Below are positions 17,921 to 26,534 of a DNA stretch of 64,000 nucleotides, in pieces (within the stretch, counting starts at the first letter, position 1; the number at the start of each line of letters is the position of its first letter). A program made the translations under genes and the position numbers. Below the pieces are notes generated by a model that was not told the DNA's origin, did no database searches, and saw only the letters and a program-made list of their open reading frames with translations. Source of the stretch: Alphaproteobacteria bacterium HGW-Alphaproteobacteria-1 (GTDB lineage Bacteria > Pseudomonadota > Alphaproteobacteria > Rhodobacterales > Rhodobacteraceae); NCBI GenBank assembly GCA_002842985.1, contig PHEQ01000003.1:124001-188000 (forward strand), written 5' to 3'.

Positions 17921-18622
17921 TCAGTCGGGTGCGAGCATATAACCCTCACCGCGCACGGTCTGCAGGTAGCGCGGCTGTTTCGGGTCGGTCTCGATCTTGC
18001 GGCGCAAGCGGGTGATCTGCACATCGACCGCGCGTTCCTGCGCCTGCCCGTTATCGCGGCCCAACTCCTCGACAAGGCGGGAGCGGCTGATCGCCTGGCG
18101 CGGATTGTCTGCGAAGATGCGCATAAGCTGCACCTCGGTCGCCGTCAGTTTGACCGGCACGCCGCCGCGCGTCAACTCGGCGCGCTCGATATCATAGCGA
18201 ACGGGGCCCATCCTGAGAGCGCGGGGCTGGATTTCCTCGGGTTCCGGTTCGGGCATCCGGCGCAGGATGGCATTGATCCGCAACAAGAGTTCGCGTGGCT
18301 CGAACGGTTTCGGGAGATAGTCGTCGGCCCCCGCCTCGAGCCCCTCGATGCGGTCGGCGGCCTCGCCCTTGGCGGTGAGCAGAAGGATTGGGGTGGTGCG
18401 CCTCTCGCGCAGGGTGCGGGTCAGATCGACGCCGCTCTCTCCGGGCATCATCACGTCGAGCACGATCAGGTCGAAATCAAGCCCCGCGAGCACGCGCCGC
18501 GCATGGCCCGCATCACGGGCCACGGAGACAAGAAAGCCGTGCCGCATCAGGAACTTGCGAAGAAGGTCCCGGATACGCTCGTCATCATCGACGATCAGAA
18601 GATGCGGCGCAGGTTCGTTCAT
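17921..18622 (-). CDS. petR: OmpR-family response regulator, PetR-like
   Basis: A 233-residue two-component regulator. The receiver domain has the acidic pair VDDDE (residues 11-15), the phosphorylated Asp56 in LIVLDVMMPG and Lys105 in YLPKPFEPRE. A winged-helix DNA-binding domain follows (RAVDVQITRLRRKIE, LQTVRGEGYML). It overlaps the upstream MarR-family gene by 4 bp. A MarR-OmpR pair of this size and order matches petP-petR of Rhodobacter capsulatus, where PetR is required for respiratory and photosynthetic growth. In that organism the pair precedes petABC; here it lies beside ilvE. No cognate histidine kinase is nearby. Confidence 0.85.
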   Translation of the reverse strand: MNEPAPHLLIVDDDERIRDLLRKFLMRHGFLVSVARDAGHARRVLAGLDFDLIVLDVMMPGESGVDLTRTLRERRTTPILLLTAKGEAADRIEGLEAGADDYLPKPFEPRELLLRINAILRRMPEPEPEEIQPRALRMGPVRYDIERAELTRGGVPVKLTATEVQLMRIFADNPRQAISRSRLVEELGRDNGQAQERAVDVQITRLRRKIETDPKQPRYLQTVRGEGYMLAPD

Positions 18623-19116
18623 GTGTCGGACTCCCTGATGGCATGGTAGCGGCGGCGCATGTCGGGGTCCATCATTGCTTCGAGCACCTGCCGAAAGCCC
18701 GCGACCGCCTGCGGACCGGCGGCGCGATAGGCGGCGCGCATCCGCGCGCGCTGCGCATCCGACAGCTTGCGTTCCAGTGCCTGGCCCGCCTCGGTCAGCG
18801 TCAGGTGCCGTTCGCGCCGATCGCTTGCGCCGACCCGACTTTGGACCAGGCCATCCTCGATCAGGGTGCGCAGCACACGGTTGAGCGATTGCTTGGTCAC
18901 GCCGAGAATGGCGAGCAGGTTGTTGACGGTGGTGCCTGGGTTGCGGGCGATGAAATGGATCGCGCGGTGATGGGCGCGACCGTAAGCCATGGTGGCAAGG
19001 ATGCGGTCTGGATCGGCGGTAAAGCCGCGATAGGCGAAGAACATCGCCTCGATGCCCTGGCGCAACTGCTCATCAGTGAGGAACAGCAGGTTTTCGCCGC
19101 CCTGCATCTCCGCCAT
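18619..19116 (-). CDS. petP: MarR-family transcriptional regulator, PetP-like
   Basis: A 165-residue winged-helix regulator: NNLLAILGVTKQSLNRVLRTL is the recognition helix region and DRRERHLTLTEAGQALE the wing and dimer helix. ATG 19116 was preferred over the GTG at 19140 because GGAG lies 7 nt upstream. The stop overlaps petR by 4 bp. A 12-bp palindrome in the divergent region (19229-19240) is a candidate operator. Assignment as PetP rests on its pairing with PetR and on family resemblance. Confidence 0.82.
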   Translation of the reverse strand: MAEMQGGENLLFLTDEQLRQGIEAMFFAYRGFTADPDRILATMAYGRAHHRAIHFIARNPGTTVNNLLAILGVTKQSLNRVLRTLIEDGLVQSRVGASDRRERHLTLTEAGQALERKLSDAQRARMRAAYRAAGPQAVAGFRQVLEAMMDPDMRRRYHAIRESDT

Positions 19117-19170
19117 GGCACTGCTCCGTTCACAATTCACGTGTTACAGGCCGATATTAAGTCAGCTTTA

Positions 19171-19199
19171 TTGACATTCCAAGTTCGAATCGGTAGCAA
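19171..19199 (+). promoter_or_regulatory. Candidate promoter for ilvE
   Basis: TTGACA (19171-19176) and TAGCAA (19194-19199) are separated by 17 bp, about 85 bp upstream of the ilvE ATG and divergent from petP. The -10 match is modest. Confidence 0.45.
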
Positions 19200-19228
19200 C
19201 TTTCAGAAACTGCGTAATTTAATGTCCG

Positions 19229-19240
19229 TTATGGCCATAA
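19229..19240. promoter_or_regulatory. 12-bp palindrome, candidate MarR operator
   Basis: TTATGGCCATAA is a perfect palindrome between petP and ilvE, downstream of the candidate ilvE promoter. MarR-type dimers bind such sites, so PetP-like control of one or both genes is possible. Confidence 0.45.
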
Positions 19241-19282
19241 TTCACGCAACAAATGAAAAATTCAACCCGTGAGGATGGGATC

Positions 19283-20149
19283 ATGGCAAGTTACGACGAC
19301 CGCGACGGCAAGATCTGGATGGATGGCAAGCTTATCGAATGGCGCGACGCCAATGTGCATATCCTGACCCACGCGCTGCATTATGCAAGCTCGGTCTTCG
19401 AGGGCGAGCGCTGCTATGACGGCAAGGTTTTCAAAAGTCGCGCTCATTCCGAACGCCTGCTGAAATCGGGCGAGTTGATGGATATGCCGATCCCCTACAC
19501 GGTGGACGAGATCGAAGCGGCCAAGCGCGCGGTTCTGGAGGCCAATGGCCTGACCAATGCCTATGTCCGGGTGGTGGCGTTCCGTGGCGCGGGCGAGGAT
19601 ATGGGGGTGGCCGCTGCGCGCAACCCGATCCGCATGGCGGTGACGGCGTGGGAATGGGGAAATTACTACGGCGACGCCAAGATGAAGGGGGCCAAGCTCG
19701 ACATCGCCAAGTGGAAGCGCCCGAGCCCCGAGACGATCCCGGTCGCGGCCAAGGCGGCTGGTCTCTACATGATCTGCACCATGTCCAAGCATGCCGCCGA
19801 GGCCAAGGGGTGTTCGGACGCCATGTTCCTCGATTATCGCGGTTACGTGGCCGAGGCGACGGGGGCCAATATCTTTTTCGTCAAGGATGGCGAGGTGCAC
19901 ACGCCGCTGACGGACGCGATCCTCAACGGGCTGACGCGGCAGACGGTGATCGGGATGCTCAAGGATCGTCAGATCAAGGTGCACGAGCGCCATATCATGC
20001 CCGAAGAACTGGAAGGCTTCGAGCAGTGCTGGCTGACCGGGTCGGCGGCGGAGGTGACGCCTGTGGGGCAGATCGGCGATTACCGGTTTGAGGTGGGGGC
20101 GATGACCCGCGACGTCGCCCAGGCCTATGAGACGCTTGTGCGCGCCTGA
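19283..20149 (+). CDS. ilvE: Branched-chain amino acid aminotransferase
   Basis: A fold-type IV PLP transaminase of 288 residues performing the last step of Leu/Ile/Val synthesis. Features are the N-terminal WRDANVHILTHALHYASSVFE-like substrate loop, the SKHAAEAKG region, the EATGANIFFV phosphate-binding segment and the GSAAEVTPV loop. ATG 19283 was selected because it has GAGGATGGG upstream, whereas the longer frame begins at 19253 without one. It is divergent from petP-petR and ends at a strong terminator. Confidence 0.95.
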   Translation: MASYDDRDGKIWMDGKLIEWRDANVHILTHALHYASSVFEGERCYDGKVFKSRAHSERLLKSGELMDMPIPYTVDEIEAAKRAVLEANGLTNAYVRVVAFRGAGEDMGVAAARNPIRMAVTAWEWGNYYGDAKMKGAKLDIAKWKRPSPETIPVAAKAAGLYMICTMSKHAAEAKGCSDAMFLDYRGYVAEATGANIFFVKDGEVHTPLTDAILNGLTRQTVIGMLKDRQIKVHERHIMPEELEGFEQCWLTGSAAEVTPVGQIGDYRFEVGAMTRDVAQAYETLVRA

Positions 20150-20171
20150 TACCTGCTGCCAAGAGAGACGC

Positions 20172-20201
20172 GCCGCCCGGTCCCGTGCCGGGCGGCTTTT
20201 T
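20172..20201 (+). terminator. Rho-independent terminator after ilvE
   Basis: GCCGCCCGG (20172-20180) pairs with CCGGGCGGC (20188-20196) across a 7-nt loop, followed by five T residues. Confidence 0.9.
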
Positions 20202-20956
20202 CGTGCCTGCACGCGGGTGATTCGCGCGATTTCCGGGGCGCAGCAGCGATCCGTCGCACGACTGCGGCTTTTGGCACTCGACTTAAAATTGTCGAAAATG
20301 TGGCGGTTTCGGGTCGAGGTTATCCGCCGCCCCGCGCCCGTGCCGCACCCGTCACTTTTGCAGCGAAATGCGGACGTAACGCTGCGTAATGGGGAGTTAT
20401 GCCGCCTTATTCTCCGTTCTCATGCATCAATTGAAGGCTTATATCAACGCTGACCGCAAATCGGAAACAGTTTGCCGGTCCGGGCGGGAAAACTGGTGTG
20501 GAGATGGAAGCGATCGACGGTCGAAATCAGGCAACAATATGGCCGACTTCGGACTGATCGTTTAGCCAAGGGTGTCTTTCACGATGGCAAAGTAATGGCG
20601 GATCTGTCGGCTGAAGAACGAGTTCGGATGGCTGCTGATCATCCTGGGATTGTATTTTTCACGCCTGCTTGACCGGGCAAACCGGCGAGGGCATATTGTC
20701 TAAGTCTACTTGGATATTGGAAAAATTCCCGTGACTGGCATGTGGGGGCATGACGTTACTGGAAGGCCGAGGTGGCAAGCCGGGTGATGTCATATGCAGC
20801 TTGGGTTCGGAATGCGTGTGTGAAACGTCGGGGTCGTCCGACACGTTGTTGCCACATTTCGATCAACTGAAGGTCTTGTTTCGCCGAAGGGTCGGCGAGG
20901 CTCAATATATTGTGAGACGTCACGAGAGTGCCGGTTTCTGCTGGGGAGTTGCTGCC
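20202..20956. other. Non-coding 755-bp leader of the polysaccharide locus
   Basis: No convincing gene is present. Short open frames at 20127-20453, 20472-20672 and 20659-20844 (reverse) lack family features and good starts. The stretch is visibly richer in A and T than its surroundings, with AT-rich patches near 20281-20300, 20400-20445 and 20640-20735. That would fit promoters or silencer binding ahead of the polysaccharide genes. A GGCATG-TGGG-GGCATG direct repeat lies at 20737-20752. Confidence 0.6.
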
Positions 20957-21646
20957 ATGTCGGTCGTGGATATTGCGGGATCAAGCCGCGGTTTTCGGTC
21001 GAATTTTATTCAAAACGGTCCTGTTCGGCAAAACCGATCGGGTTTGTATGACCGGGTCATGAAGCGGGCGCTGGATATCGCGCTGGTGCTTCTGGCCGCG
21101 CCGCTCGCCCTCTTGATCATCGTGTTGTTTTGCCCGCTGATCATGCTTGACGGGAAATCGCCGTTTTACACGCAGCCACGCGTCGGGCGCAACGGGCGCA
21201 TCTTTCGCATGTGGAAACTGCGCAGCATGGTGGCGGATGCCGACGCGCGGCTGGGGGCCTATCTGGACGCCAACCCCGAGCGCCGCCGCGAATGGGATGA
21301 AAACCAGAAGCTGCGCGATGATCCCCGGATCACGCGGGTGGGGCGGATCATCCGGAAAACCTCGATCGACGAGTTGCCCCAACTTTGGAACGTGCTGAGG
21401 GGCGAGATGTCGATGGTGGGTCCACGCCCGATGATGCCTGACCAGCAAGCCATCTATCCCGGCACCGCCTATTACGCGCTGCGTCCCGGCATTACCGGGT
21501 TTTGGCAGACCTCCGTGCGCAACGAGAGCAGCTTTGCCGACCGGGCGCAGTTCGATGCGAGTTACCTCCGGGAATTGTCGTTAGGGACCGATTTCGGCGT
21601 GTTGCTGCGCACCGTGCGGGTGATCGTCTGTGGCACCGGCTGCTGA
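20957..21646 (+). CDS. Priming sugar-phosphate transferase (ExoY/WcaJ family)
   Basis: A bacterial sugar transferase that moves a hexose-1-phosphate onto undecaprenyl phosphate to start repeat-unit assembly. It has one N-terminal membrane helix (LDIALVLLAAPLALLIIVL), then FYTQPRVGRNGRIFRMWKLR, IDELPQLWNVLRGEMSMVGP and PGITGFWQTSVR, all hallmarks of the family. ATG 20957 has GGGGAG 8 nt upstream and gives a normal 229-residue length; the frame open to 20750 adds an unrelated N-terminus. It is the first gene of the polysaccharide cluster. Confidence 0.93.
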   Translation: MSVVDIAGSSRGFRSNFIQNGPVRQNRSGLYDRVMKRALDIALVLLAAPLALLIIVLFCPLIMLDGKSPFYTQPRVGRNGRIFRMWKLRSMVADADARLGAYLDANPERRREWDENQKLRDDPRITRVGRIIRKTSIDELPQLWNVLRGEMSMVGPRPMMPDQQAIYPGTAYYALRPGITGFWQTSVRNESSFADRAQFDASYLRELSLGTDFGVLLRTVRVIVCGTGC

Positions 21647-21776
21647 GCGCGGCCCGCTTGCCCTGAAATCGTTGGAATCCTGCCCTCTTGGCGCGTAGAA
21701 GCTGAGCGATACTTGACGCGCGGGGCCGGATCGGTCCCCGTCCATGCGGCAAGCGACACGAGGTGCCCGGCGCGTC

Positions 21777-23180
21777 ATGCCCAACGGGTTTGCATATCTG
21801 ATGCTGGCGCTCTGGCCGCTGGTGACGCTGGTGATGTTTCGTCGCTGGCCGCTGGAGCGGGCGTTGATCTGGTCTCTGCTGGGGGCCTATCTGTTTCTGC
21901 CGCCACCGCCTGCGGCCTTCGATTTTCCGCTGATGCCGCCCTTGACCAAGGACTCGCTGCCAAGTGTGGCGACGTTCTTCATCTGTCTCTATCATTGCGG
22001 CAAGGCGCGTCCGCTGCACGCGCTCATCCCCGAGGGGCTGGTGGCGCGGGCGCTTGTGGTTCTGTTCGTGCTGAGCCCCATCGCCACGGTGGCGACCAAT
22101 ACCGAGGAGGTGTTTTTTGGGCGGATCGGCCTGCCGGGGCTGGGGCTCAAGGACATGGTGGCGCTGGTCTTGCTGCAATTCATCCTGCTGATACCGTTTC
22201 TGCTGGCGCGTGCACATCTGGCCACCGCCAAGGGCCTTCGGGAACTGGTGCTGGCGATGGCGGTTGGCGGGCTGATCTATTCGCTGCCGATGCTGATTGA
22301 GGTGCGGCTGTCGCCGCAGCTCAACATCTGGGTCTATGGCTATTTCCAGCACATGTTCGAGCAGATGATCCGGCAGAGCGGGTTCCGGCCGATCGTGTTC
22401 CTCTATCATGGGCTGTGGGCGGCGCTGCTGCTGGTGATGGCGATCATCTGCGCGTTGGCGCTGGCGCGCGAGGCCGATCAGCGGCGGCGGGTGCTTTGGC
22501 TGGTGGCCGCGCTCTATCTGGGGGCGGTGCTGGTGCTTGCCAAGTCGCTCGGCTCGCTGCTTTACGGGATCTACCTGGTGCCGCTCGCGCTGTTGCTGCC
22601 GACGCGGCTACAGGTCCGGATTGCGGGCATCATGGTGTTGGTGGCGATTGCGTATCCGGTGCTCAAGGGGGCGGGATACGTGCCGGTGGACTGGCTGCTG
22701 GACAAGGCCACGGCGATCGACCCGGATCGCGCCGGTTCGCTTCGGTTCCGGTTCGACAACGAGGATATCCTGATGGAACGCGCGCTGGAAAAGCCAGTCT
22801 TTGGCTGGGGAAGCTGGGGGCGCAACCAGATTTTCGACCCCGTGAGCGGCGCGATCCTGACCGTATCGGACGGGCGCTGGATCATTCTCATCGGGATTTT
22901 CGGCTGGGTCGGCTATCTGGCCGAATTCGGTCTGATCGCGCTGCCGGTGCTGGCGCTGTGGGCGCGCGGCGCGGCGCTGGCGGGGTCGGGTGCGGGGCTG
23001 CTGGTGGGGCCGGTCGCGCTATTGCTGGCGATCAACCTCATCGACATGATACCCAACGCGACGCTGACGCCGCTGACCTGGCTTTTCGCCGGGGCGGTGC
23101 TGGGGCTGGCCGAGCGGGTGCGCGAGGTTGAGTTGCACGGGACACGGCACCGCTCACTTGGCTGGAAGCCGTTGATGTGA
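21777..23180 (+). CDS. Wzy-like O-antigen/exopolysaccharide polymerase
   Basis: A polytopic membrane protein of about 467 residues with roughly ten to twelve hydrophobic segments. It has a longer periplasmic loop around RFRFDNEDILMERALEKPVFGWGSWGR, a pattern like the O-antigen ligase/polymerase family motif E-x-P-x-x-G-x-G. It would join lipid-linked repeat units outside the membrane. ATG 21777 was preferred over 21744, which has no ribosome binding site. It overlaps the upstream region of the next glycosyltransferase. Confidence 0.8.
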   Translation: MPNGFAYLMLALWPLVTLVMFRRWPLERALIWSLLGAYLFLPPPPAAFDFPLMPPLTKDSLPSVATFFICLYHCGKARPLHALIPEGLVARALVVLFVLSPIATVATNTEEVFFGRIGLPGLGLKDMVALVLLQFILLIPFLLARAHLATAKGLRELVLAMAVGGLIYSLPMLIEVRLSPQLNIWVYGYFQHMFEQMIRQSGFRPIVFLYHGLWAALLLVMAIICALALAREADQRRRVLWLVAALYLGAVLVLAKSLGSLLYGIYLVPLALLLPTRLQVRIAGIMVLVAIAYPVLKGAGYVPVDWLLDKATAIDPDRAGSLRFRFDNEDILMERALEKPVFGWGSWGRNQIFDPVSGAILTVSDGRWIILIGIFGWVGYLAEFGLIALPVLALWARGAALAGSGAGLLVGPVALLLAINLIDMIPNATLTPLTWLFAGAVLGLAERVREVELHGTRHRSLGWKPLM

Positions 23181-23188
23181 GGCCGGAC

Positions 23189-24475
23189 ATGACCCGCCCC
23201 CGCGTTTTGGCCATCGCCGAGGCCGCCAATCCCGAATGGGTGTCCGTCCCGCTGGTGGGCTGGTCGCTGGCCACGGCGCTGCGCGCGGTGGCCGAGGTCC
23301 ATATCGTCACGCAGGTGCGCAACCGCGATGCCTTTCTGCGCGCCGGGCTGGTCGAGGGGCAGGATTTCACCGCCATTGATTCCGAGGCGCTGGCACGGCC
23401 GGTCTGGGCGCTTTCCGAGCGGTTGCGCATGGGCGAGGGCAAGGGCTGGACCATGGTGCAGGCGATGAGCGCGCTGAGTTATCCGTGGTTCGAACATCTG
23501 GTCTGGCGGCGCTTCGGGGCCGAGATCCGCACCGGGCGCTGGGACATCGTGCACCGGATCACCCCGCTCAGCCCGACGATCTCCTCGTCGCTGGCGGGAC
23601 GCTGTGCGGGCGCGGGCGTGCCGTTCATCCTCGGGCCGCTCAATGGCGGGGTGCCATGGCCCAAGGGGTTCGACGCCGAGCGGCGGCGCGAGCGCGAATA
23701 TCTGAGCTATCTGCGCGGGGTCTACAAGGCGCTGCCGGGGCGCGCATCGACCCTGCGCCACGCCTCCGCGATCCTTGCAGGCTCCCGGCACACGCTGGAA
23801 GAGTTGCCGGCATGGGCGCAGGCCAAGGCGGTCTATCTACCGGAAAACGCCATTGATCCAAAAAGATTTTCCCGCCTTGCCGCGCCCGCTACCGATGGTC
23901 CGCTGCGCGCCGGTTTCGTCGGTCGTCTTGTGCCCTACAAGGGGCCGGACATGCTGATCGAGGCAGCGGCGCCGATGCTTCGCGACGGGCGGCTGGTGCT
24001 CGACATCGTGGGCGACGGGCCGATGATCGGCGATCTGCGCGCGCAGGCGGAGGGACTTGGCGTGGCGGACCGGGTCACGTTCCACGGCTGGCTGGCGCAT
24101 GAGGTTGTGCAGGAAGTGCTCGCCGCCTGTCATCTCCTCGCCTTTCCGTCGGTGCGCGAGTTCGGTGGCGGCGTGGTCCTCGAGGCGATGGCGCTGGGCG
24201 TGCCGCCGCTCATCGTCGATTATGCCGGACCGGGCGAGTTGGTGGCAGAAGGGCGCGGTATAAAGGTGCCGCTTGGCGCGCGGGCTTCGATCGTAGCCGG
24301 GTTCGCCGAGGCGCTTGAGAGGGCGGCGCGGGACCGCGCCGGGCTGGTCGCCATGGGGCGGGCGGGCCGCGACTGGGTGCGGGCGCAGGCGACATGGGAG
24401 GCAAAGGCGCGGCAGGTGCGCGCGGTCTATGATGCGGTGCTGGCGTGCGCGCCTTTGCCGGTTGTGTTCGGGTGA
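23189..24475 (+). CDS. GT4 glycosyltransferase
   Basis: A GT-B fold glycosyltransferase of 428 residues. The C-terminal nucleotide-sugar domain has AGFVGRLVPYKGPDMLIEA, VGDGPMIGDLRAQAEGLG and FPSVREFGGGVVLEAMALG (the EX7E-like region). The N-terminal domain includes HRITPLSPTISSSLAGR and PFILGPLNGGVPWP. It probably adds a sugar to the lipid-linked repeat unit on the cytoplasmic side. ATG 23189 has GAGG 6 nt upstream; a GTG at 23177 overlapping the previous stop is the alternative. Donor and acceptor cannot be read from sequence. Confidence 0.88.
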   Translation: MTRPRVLAIAEAANPEWVSVPLVGWSLATALRAVAEVHIVTQVRNRDAFLRAGLVEGQDFTAIDSEALARPVWALSERLRMGEGKGWTMVQAMSALSYPWFEHLVWRRFGAEIRTGRWDIVHRITPLSPTISSSLAGRCAGAGVPFILGPLNGGVPWPKGFDAERRREREYLSYLRGVYKALPGRASTLRHASAILAGSRHTLEELPAWAQAKAVYLPENAIDPKRFSRLAAPATDGPLRAGFVGRLVPYKGPDMLIEAAAPMLRDGRLVLDIVGDGPMIGDLRAQAEGLGVADRVTFHGWLAHEVVQEVLAACHLLAFPSVREFGGGVVLEAMALGVPPLIVDYAGPGELVAEGRGIKVPLGARASIVAGFAEALERAARDRAGLVAMGRAGRDWVRAQATWEAKARQVRAVYDAVLACAPLPVVFG

Positions 24476-24479
24476 GCGG

Positions 24480-25241
24480 TCAGGCCGGGGGCTGTTGTCG
24501 AAGATGCAGGGCTTCGAGAGCGAGGGCGGGCAGCAGCGCCGCGCAGGCCGCGTAGCGCGGCATGAGGCGGCGCGGCTGCGTGGCCATCCGCCACAGCCAT
24601 TCGAGCGCGAGGCGGCGCACAAGGCGCGGCGCGCGGCGCTGTGTTCCGGCCAGAAAGTCGAGACCGGCCCCGATCCCGGCAAGGCCCATCTGCGGCAGGG
24701 CGGCACGCGCACGGGCGGCAAAAATCTCTTGCTTGGGTGCGCCAAGCGCCAGCAGGCAGAGCCGCGCGCCCGAGCCGCGCAGCGCCTCGATCACCGCCGC
24801 GCCCTGCGGCCCTGCGGGATCGAAGCCCATGGGCGGCGCGATGCGGGCGGCGATGCGCAGCCCGGGTACGGCGGCGCGCAGCCCCGCTTCGGCCCCTTGC
24901 AGCGCCGCCTCGGTGCTGCCGACAAGCGCAACGGTGCGGCCTGCCTCGGTGGCCAGACGCGCAAGCGGCGCGACCATGTCGGCGCCGGGCACAAGCCCGA
25001 CCGGACGGCGCGCGAGCCGCGAGAGCCACACCACCGGGTTGCCATCGGCCACGATCAGGTCATGGCGCGCATAGGCGTCGAGGAAGGCAGGATCGGCGCG
25101 CAGCTTCACGAGGTGATCGAGGTTGAGCGTAGCCAGCGCAAAGCCCTCATCCGTCGCGAACCGGCGCGCCACCTCTGACAGAAGGGCGGCGCGGTCGCGC
25201 GGGGCGATGCACAGGGTCTGGTCCTTGATGCGGAATTGCAC
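24480..25241 (-). CDS. WecG/TagA/CpsF-family glycosyltransferase (GT26)
   Basis: A 253-residue member of the family that transfers ManNAcA, ManNAc or related sugars to undecaprenyl-linked intermediates. Features are TLNLDHLVKLR, LIVADGNPVVWLSRL, PGADMVAPLA, VALVGSTEAALQGAEAGLR, LLALGAPKQEIFAAR and GIGAGLDFLAGTQRRAP. I chose the GTG at 25241 because AAAGGAG lies 6 nt before it; the longer frame would run into the divergent gene's promoter. It is the only reverse-strand gene in this half of the cluster. Confidence 0.9.
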   Translation of the reverse strand: MQFRIKDQTLCIAPRDRAALLSEVARRFATDEGFALATLNLDHLVKLRADPAFLDAYARHDLIVADGNPVVWLSRLARRPVGLVPGADMVAPLARLATEAGRTVALVGSTEAALQGAEAGLRAAVPGLRIAARIAPPMGFDPAGPQGAAVIEALRGSGARLCLLALGAPKQEIFAARARAALPQMGLAGIGAGLDFLAGTQRRAPRLVRRLALEWLWRMATQPRRLMPRYAACAALLPALALEALHLRQQPPA

Positions 25242-25376
25242 GCGGTGCTCCTTTGCCACAGGTGGTATAAGGCGCGCAGGATCGCGTTGGCCAGAGGGCG
25301 AAACCGGGGAGATTTCGGGATTTCCGCGCAATGGCTTGGCTTTGCGGAAATATTGTCGGATTCTCGCCATGTTGGC

Positions 25377-26534
25377 ATGGTGATTGGGCGTGTGATGGCA
25401 GGCAGATCGGGATCAGGCGGGCAGGATGTGGCCGGGCGCGTGGCGCTTGTCGGCTGCGGCTTCGTGGCCGATCTCTACATGCGGTCGCTGCGGCTTTATC
25501 CCGAAGTGCAGGTGGTGGCCGTTCATGACCGCGACGCGGGCCGTCAGGCGGCATTTGTAGCGCATTGGGGGGTGACGGGGGTGAACAGCCTCGAAGCGTT
25601 GCTCGGGGTGCTCAGACCCGGCGATGTGGTGCTCAACCTCACGAACCCGGCCTCGCACGCAGAGGTGAGCCGTGCGGTGCTGGAGGCCGGCCATCATGTC
25701 TGGTGCGAGAAGCCGATGACACTCGATCTGGCGCAGGCGCAGGCGTTGCACGATCTGGCCGAAGCGCGGGGCCTTTGGCATCTGTCGGCCCCGGCCTCGG
25801 TTCTGGGCGAGGCGGCGCAGGTGCTGCTGGCGGCGGTACGGCACGGTGTGGCGGGCCGCGTGCGCCTCATCTATGCCGAGATGGATGACGGCTATATCCC
25901 GCAGGCGCCCTACCGGCGCTGGCAGAGCGAGAGCGGCGCGCCCTGGCCTGCGGCGGACGAGTTTGCCGTGGGCTGCACGCTGGAACATGCAGGCTATGTG
26001 GTGGCCTGGCTGATTGCGATCTTCGGGCGGATCACGCGCGTGGTGGCTGCCTCGGCGCAGGTGGTGCCCGAGACGGGGGCGGGCGCGCCGGATGTCTCGG
26101 TTGCGGTGCTGTTTTTCGAGGGGGGTGAGATGGCGCGGCTGACATGTTCAATCGTCGCCCCCCACGATCATCGCTTGCGGATCATCGGCGACAGGGGGGT
26201 TCTGGGCCTGCGCGAGGTCTGGGACAATGCAGCAGCGGTGCGGTTCTACCGCCGCTTCACGCTGCGGCGACGGCTGATGGAGGCCCCATTCGGTCGGCGG
26301 CTGCGCGCGCGCGGGCCGAGCCATCCCAAGGCAGGGCGCTGGGGGGCGGCGGCGATGAATTTCGCGCTGGGGCCCATCGAGATGCTGGCGGCGCAGGCCG
26401 AGGGGCGCGCGCCGCGTATTACCAACGCCATGGCGTTGCACCTGACCGAGGTGGTGCTGGCCATTCACGAAGGCGCGGGCGCGCGGGAGATGGCCACGCG
26501 TTGCGATCCGATGGAGCCGGCACAATGGGCCTGA
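25377..26534 (+). CDS. Gfo/Idh/MocA-family oxidoreductase
   Basis: An NAD(P)-dependent sugar oxidoreductase of about 385 residues. The Rossmann motif is VALVGCGFVADLYM, and the family's EKP motif lies in HVWCEKPMTLDL. The C-terminal half is the beta-sheet substrate domain. Start is uncertain: ATG 25377 and ATG 25395 both lack a strong binding site, and the earliest frame at 25236 would overlap the divergent gene. The stop overlaps the next gene (an epimerase) by 10 bp. The two together correspond to the two halves of the fused protein at 29623-31731. Likely role is modifying a nucleotide sugar for the polysaccharide. Confidence 0.85.
   Translation: MVIGRVMAGRSGSGGQDVAGRVALVGCGFVADLYMRSLRLYPEVQVVAVHDRDAGRQAAFVAHWGVTGVNSLEALLGVLRPGDVVLNLTNPASHAEVSRAVLEAGHHVWCEKPMTLDLAQAQALHDLAEARGLWHLSAPASVLGEAAQVLLAAVRHGVAGRVRLIYAEMDDGYIPQAPYRRWQSESGAPWPAADEFAVGCTLEHAGYVVAWLIAIFGRITRVVAASAQVVPETGAGAPDVSVAVLFFEGGEMARLTCSIVAPHDHRLRIIGDRGVLGLREVWDNAAAVRFYRRFTLRRRLMEAPFGRRLRARGPSHPKAGRWGAAAMNFALGPIEMLAAQAEGRAPRITNAMALHLTEVVLAIHEGAGAREMATRCDPMEPAQWA

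Noticed and set aside
20127-20844. Short frames at 20127-20453, 20472-20672 and 20659-20844
   Set aside because: They lack good starts, family features and neighbours to support them; the first also overlaps the ilvE end and its terminator.
20750-20956. Extended N-terminus of the priming sugar transferase
   Set aside because: The extra 69 codons show no membrane or sugar-transferase features, and an ideal ribosome binding site precedes ATG 20957.
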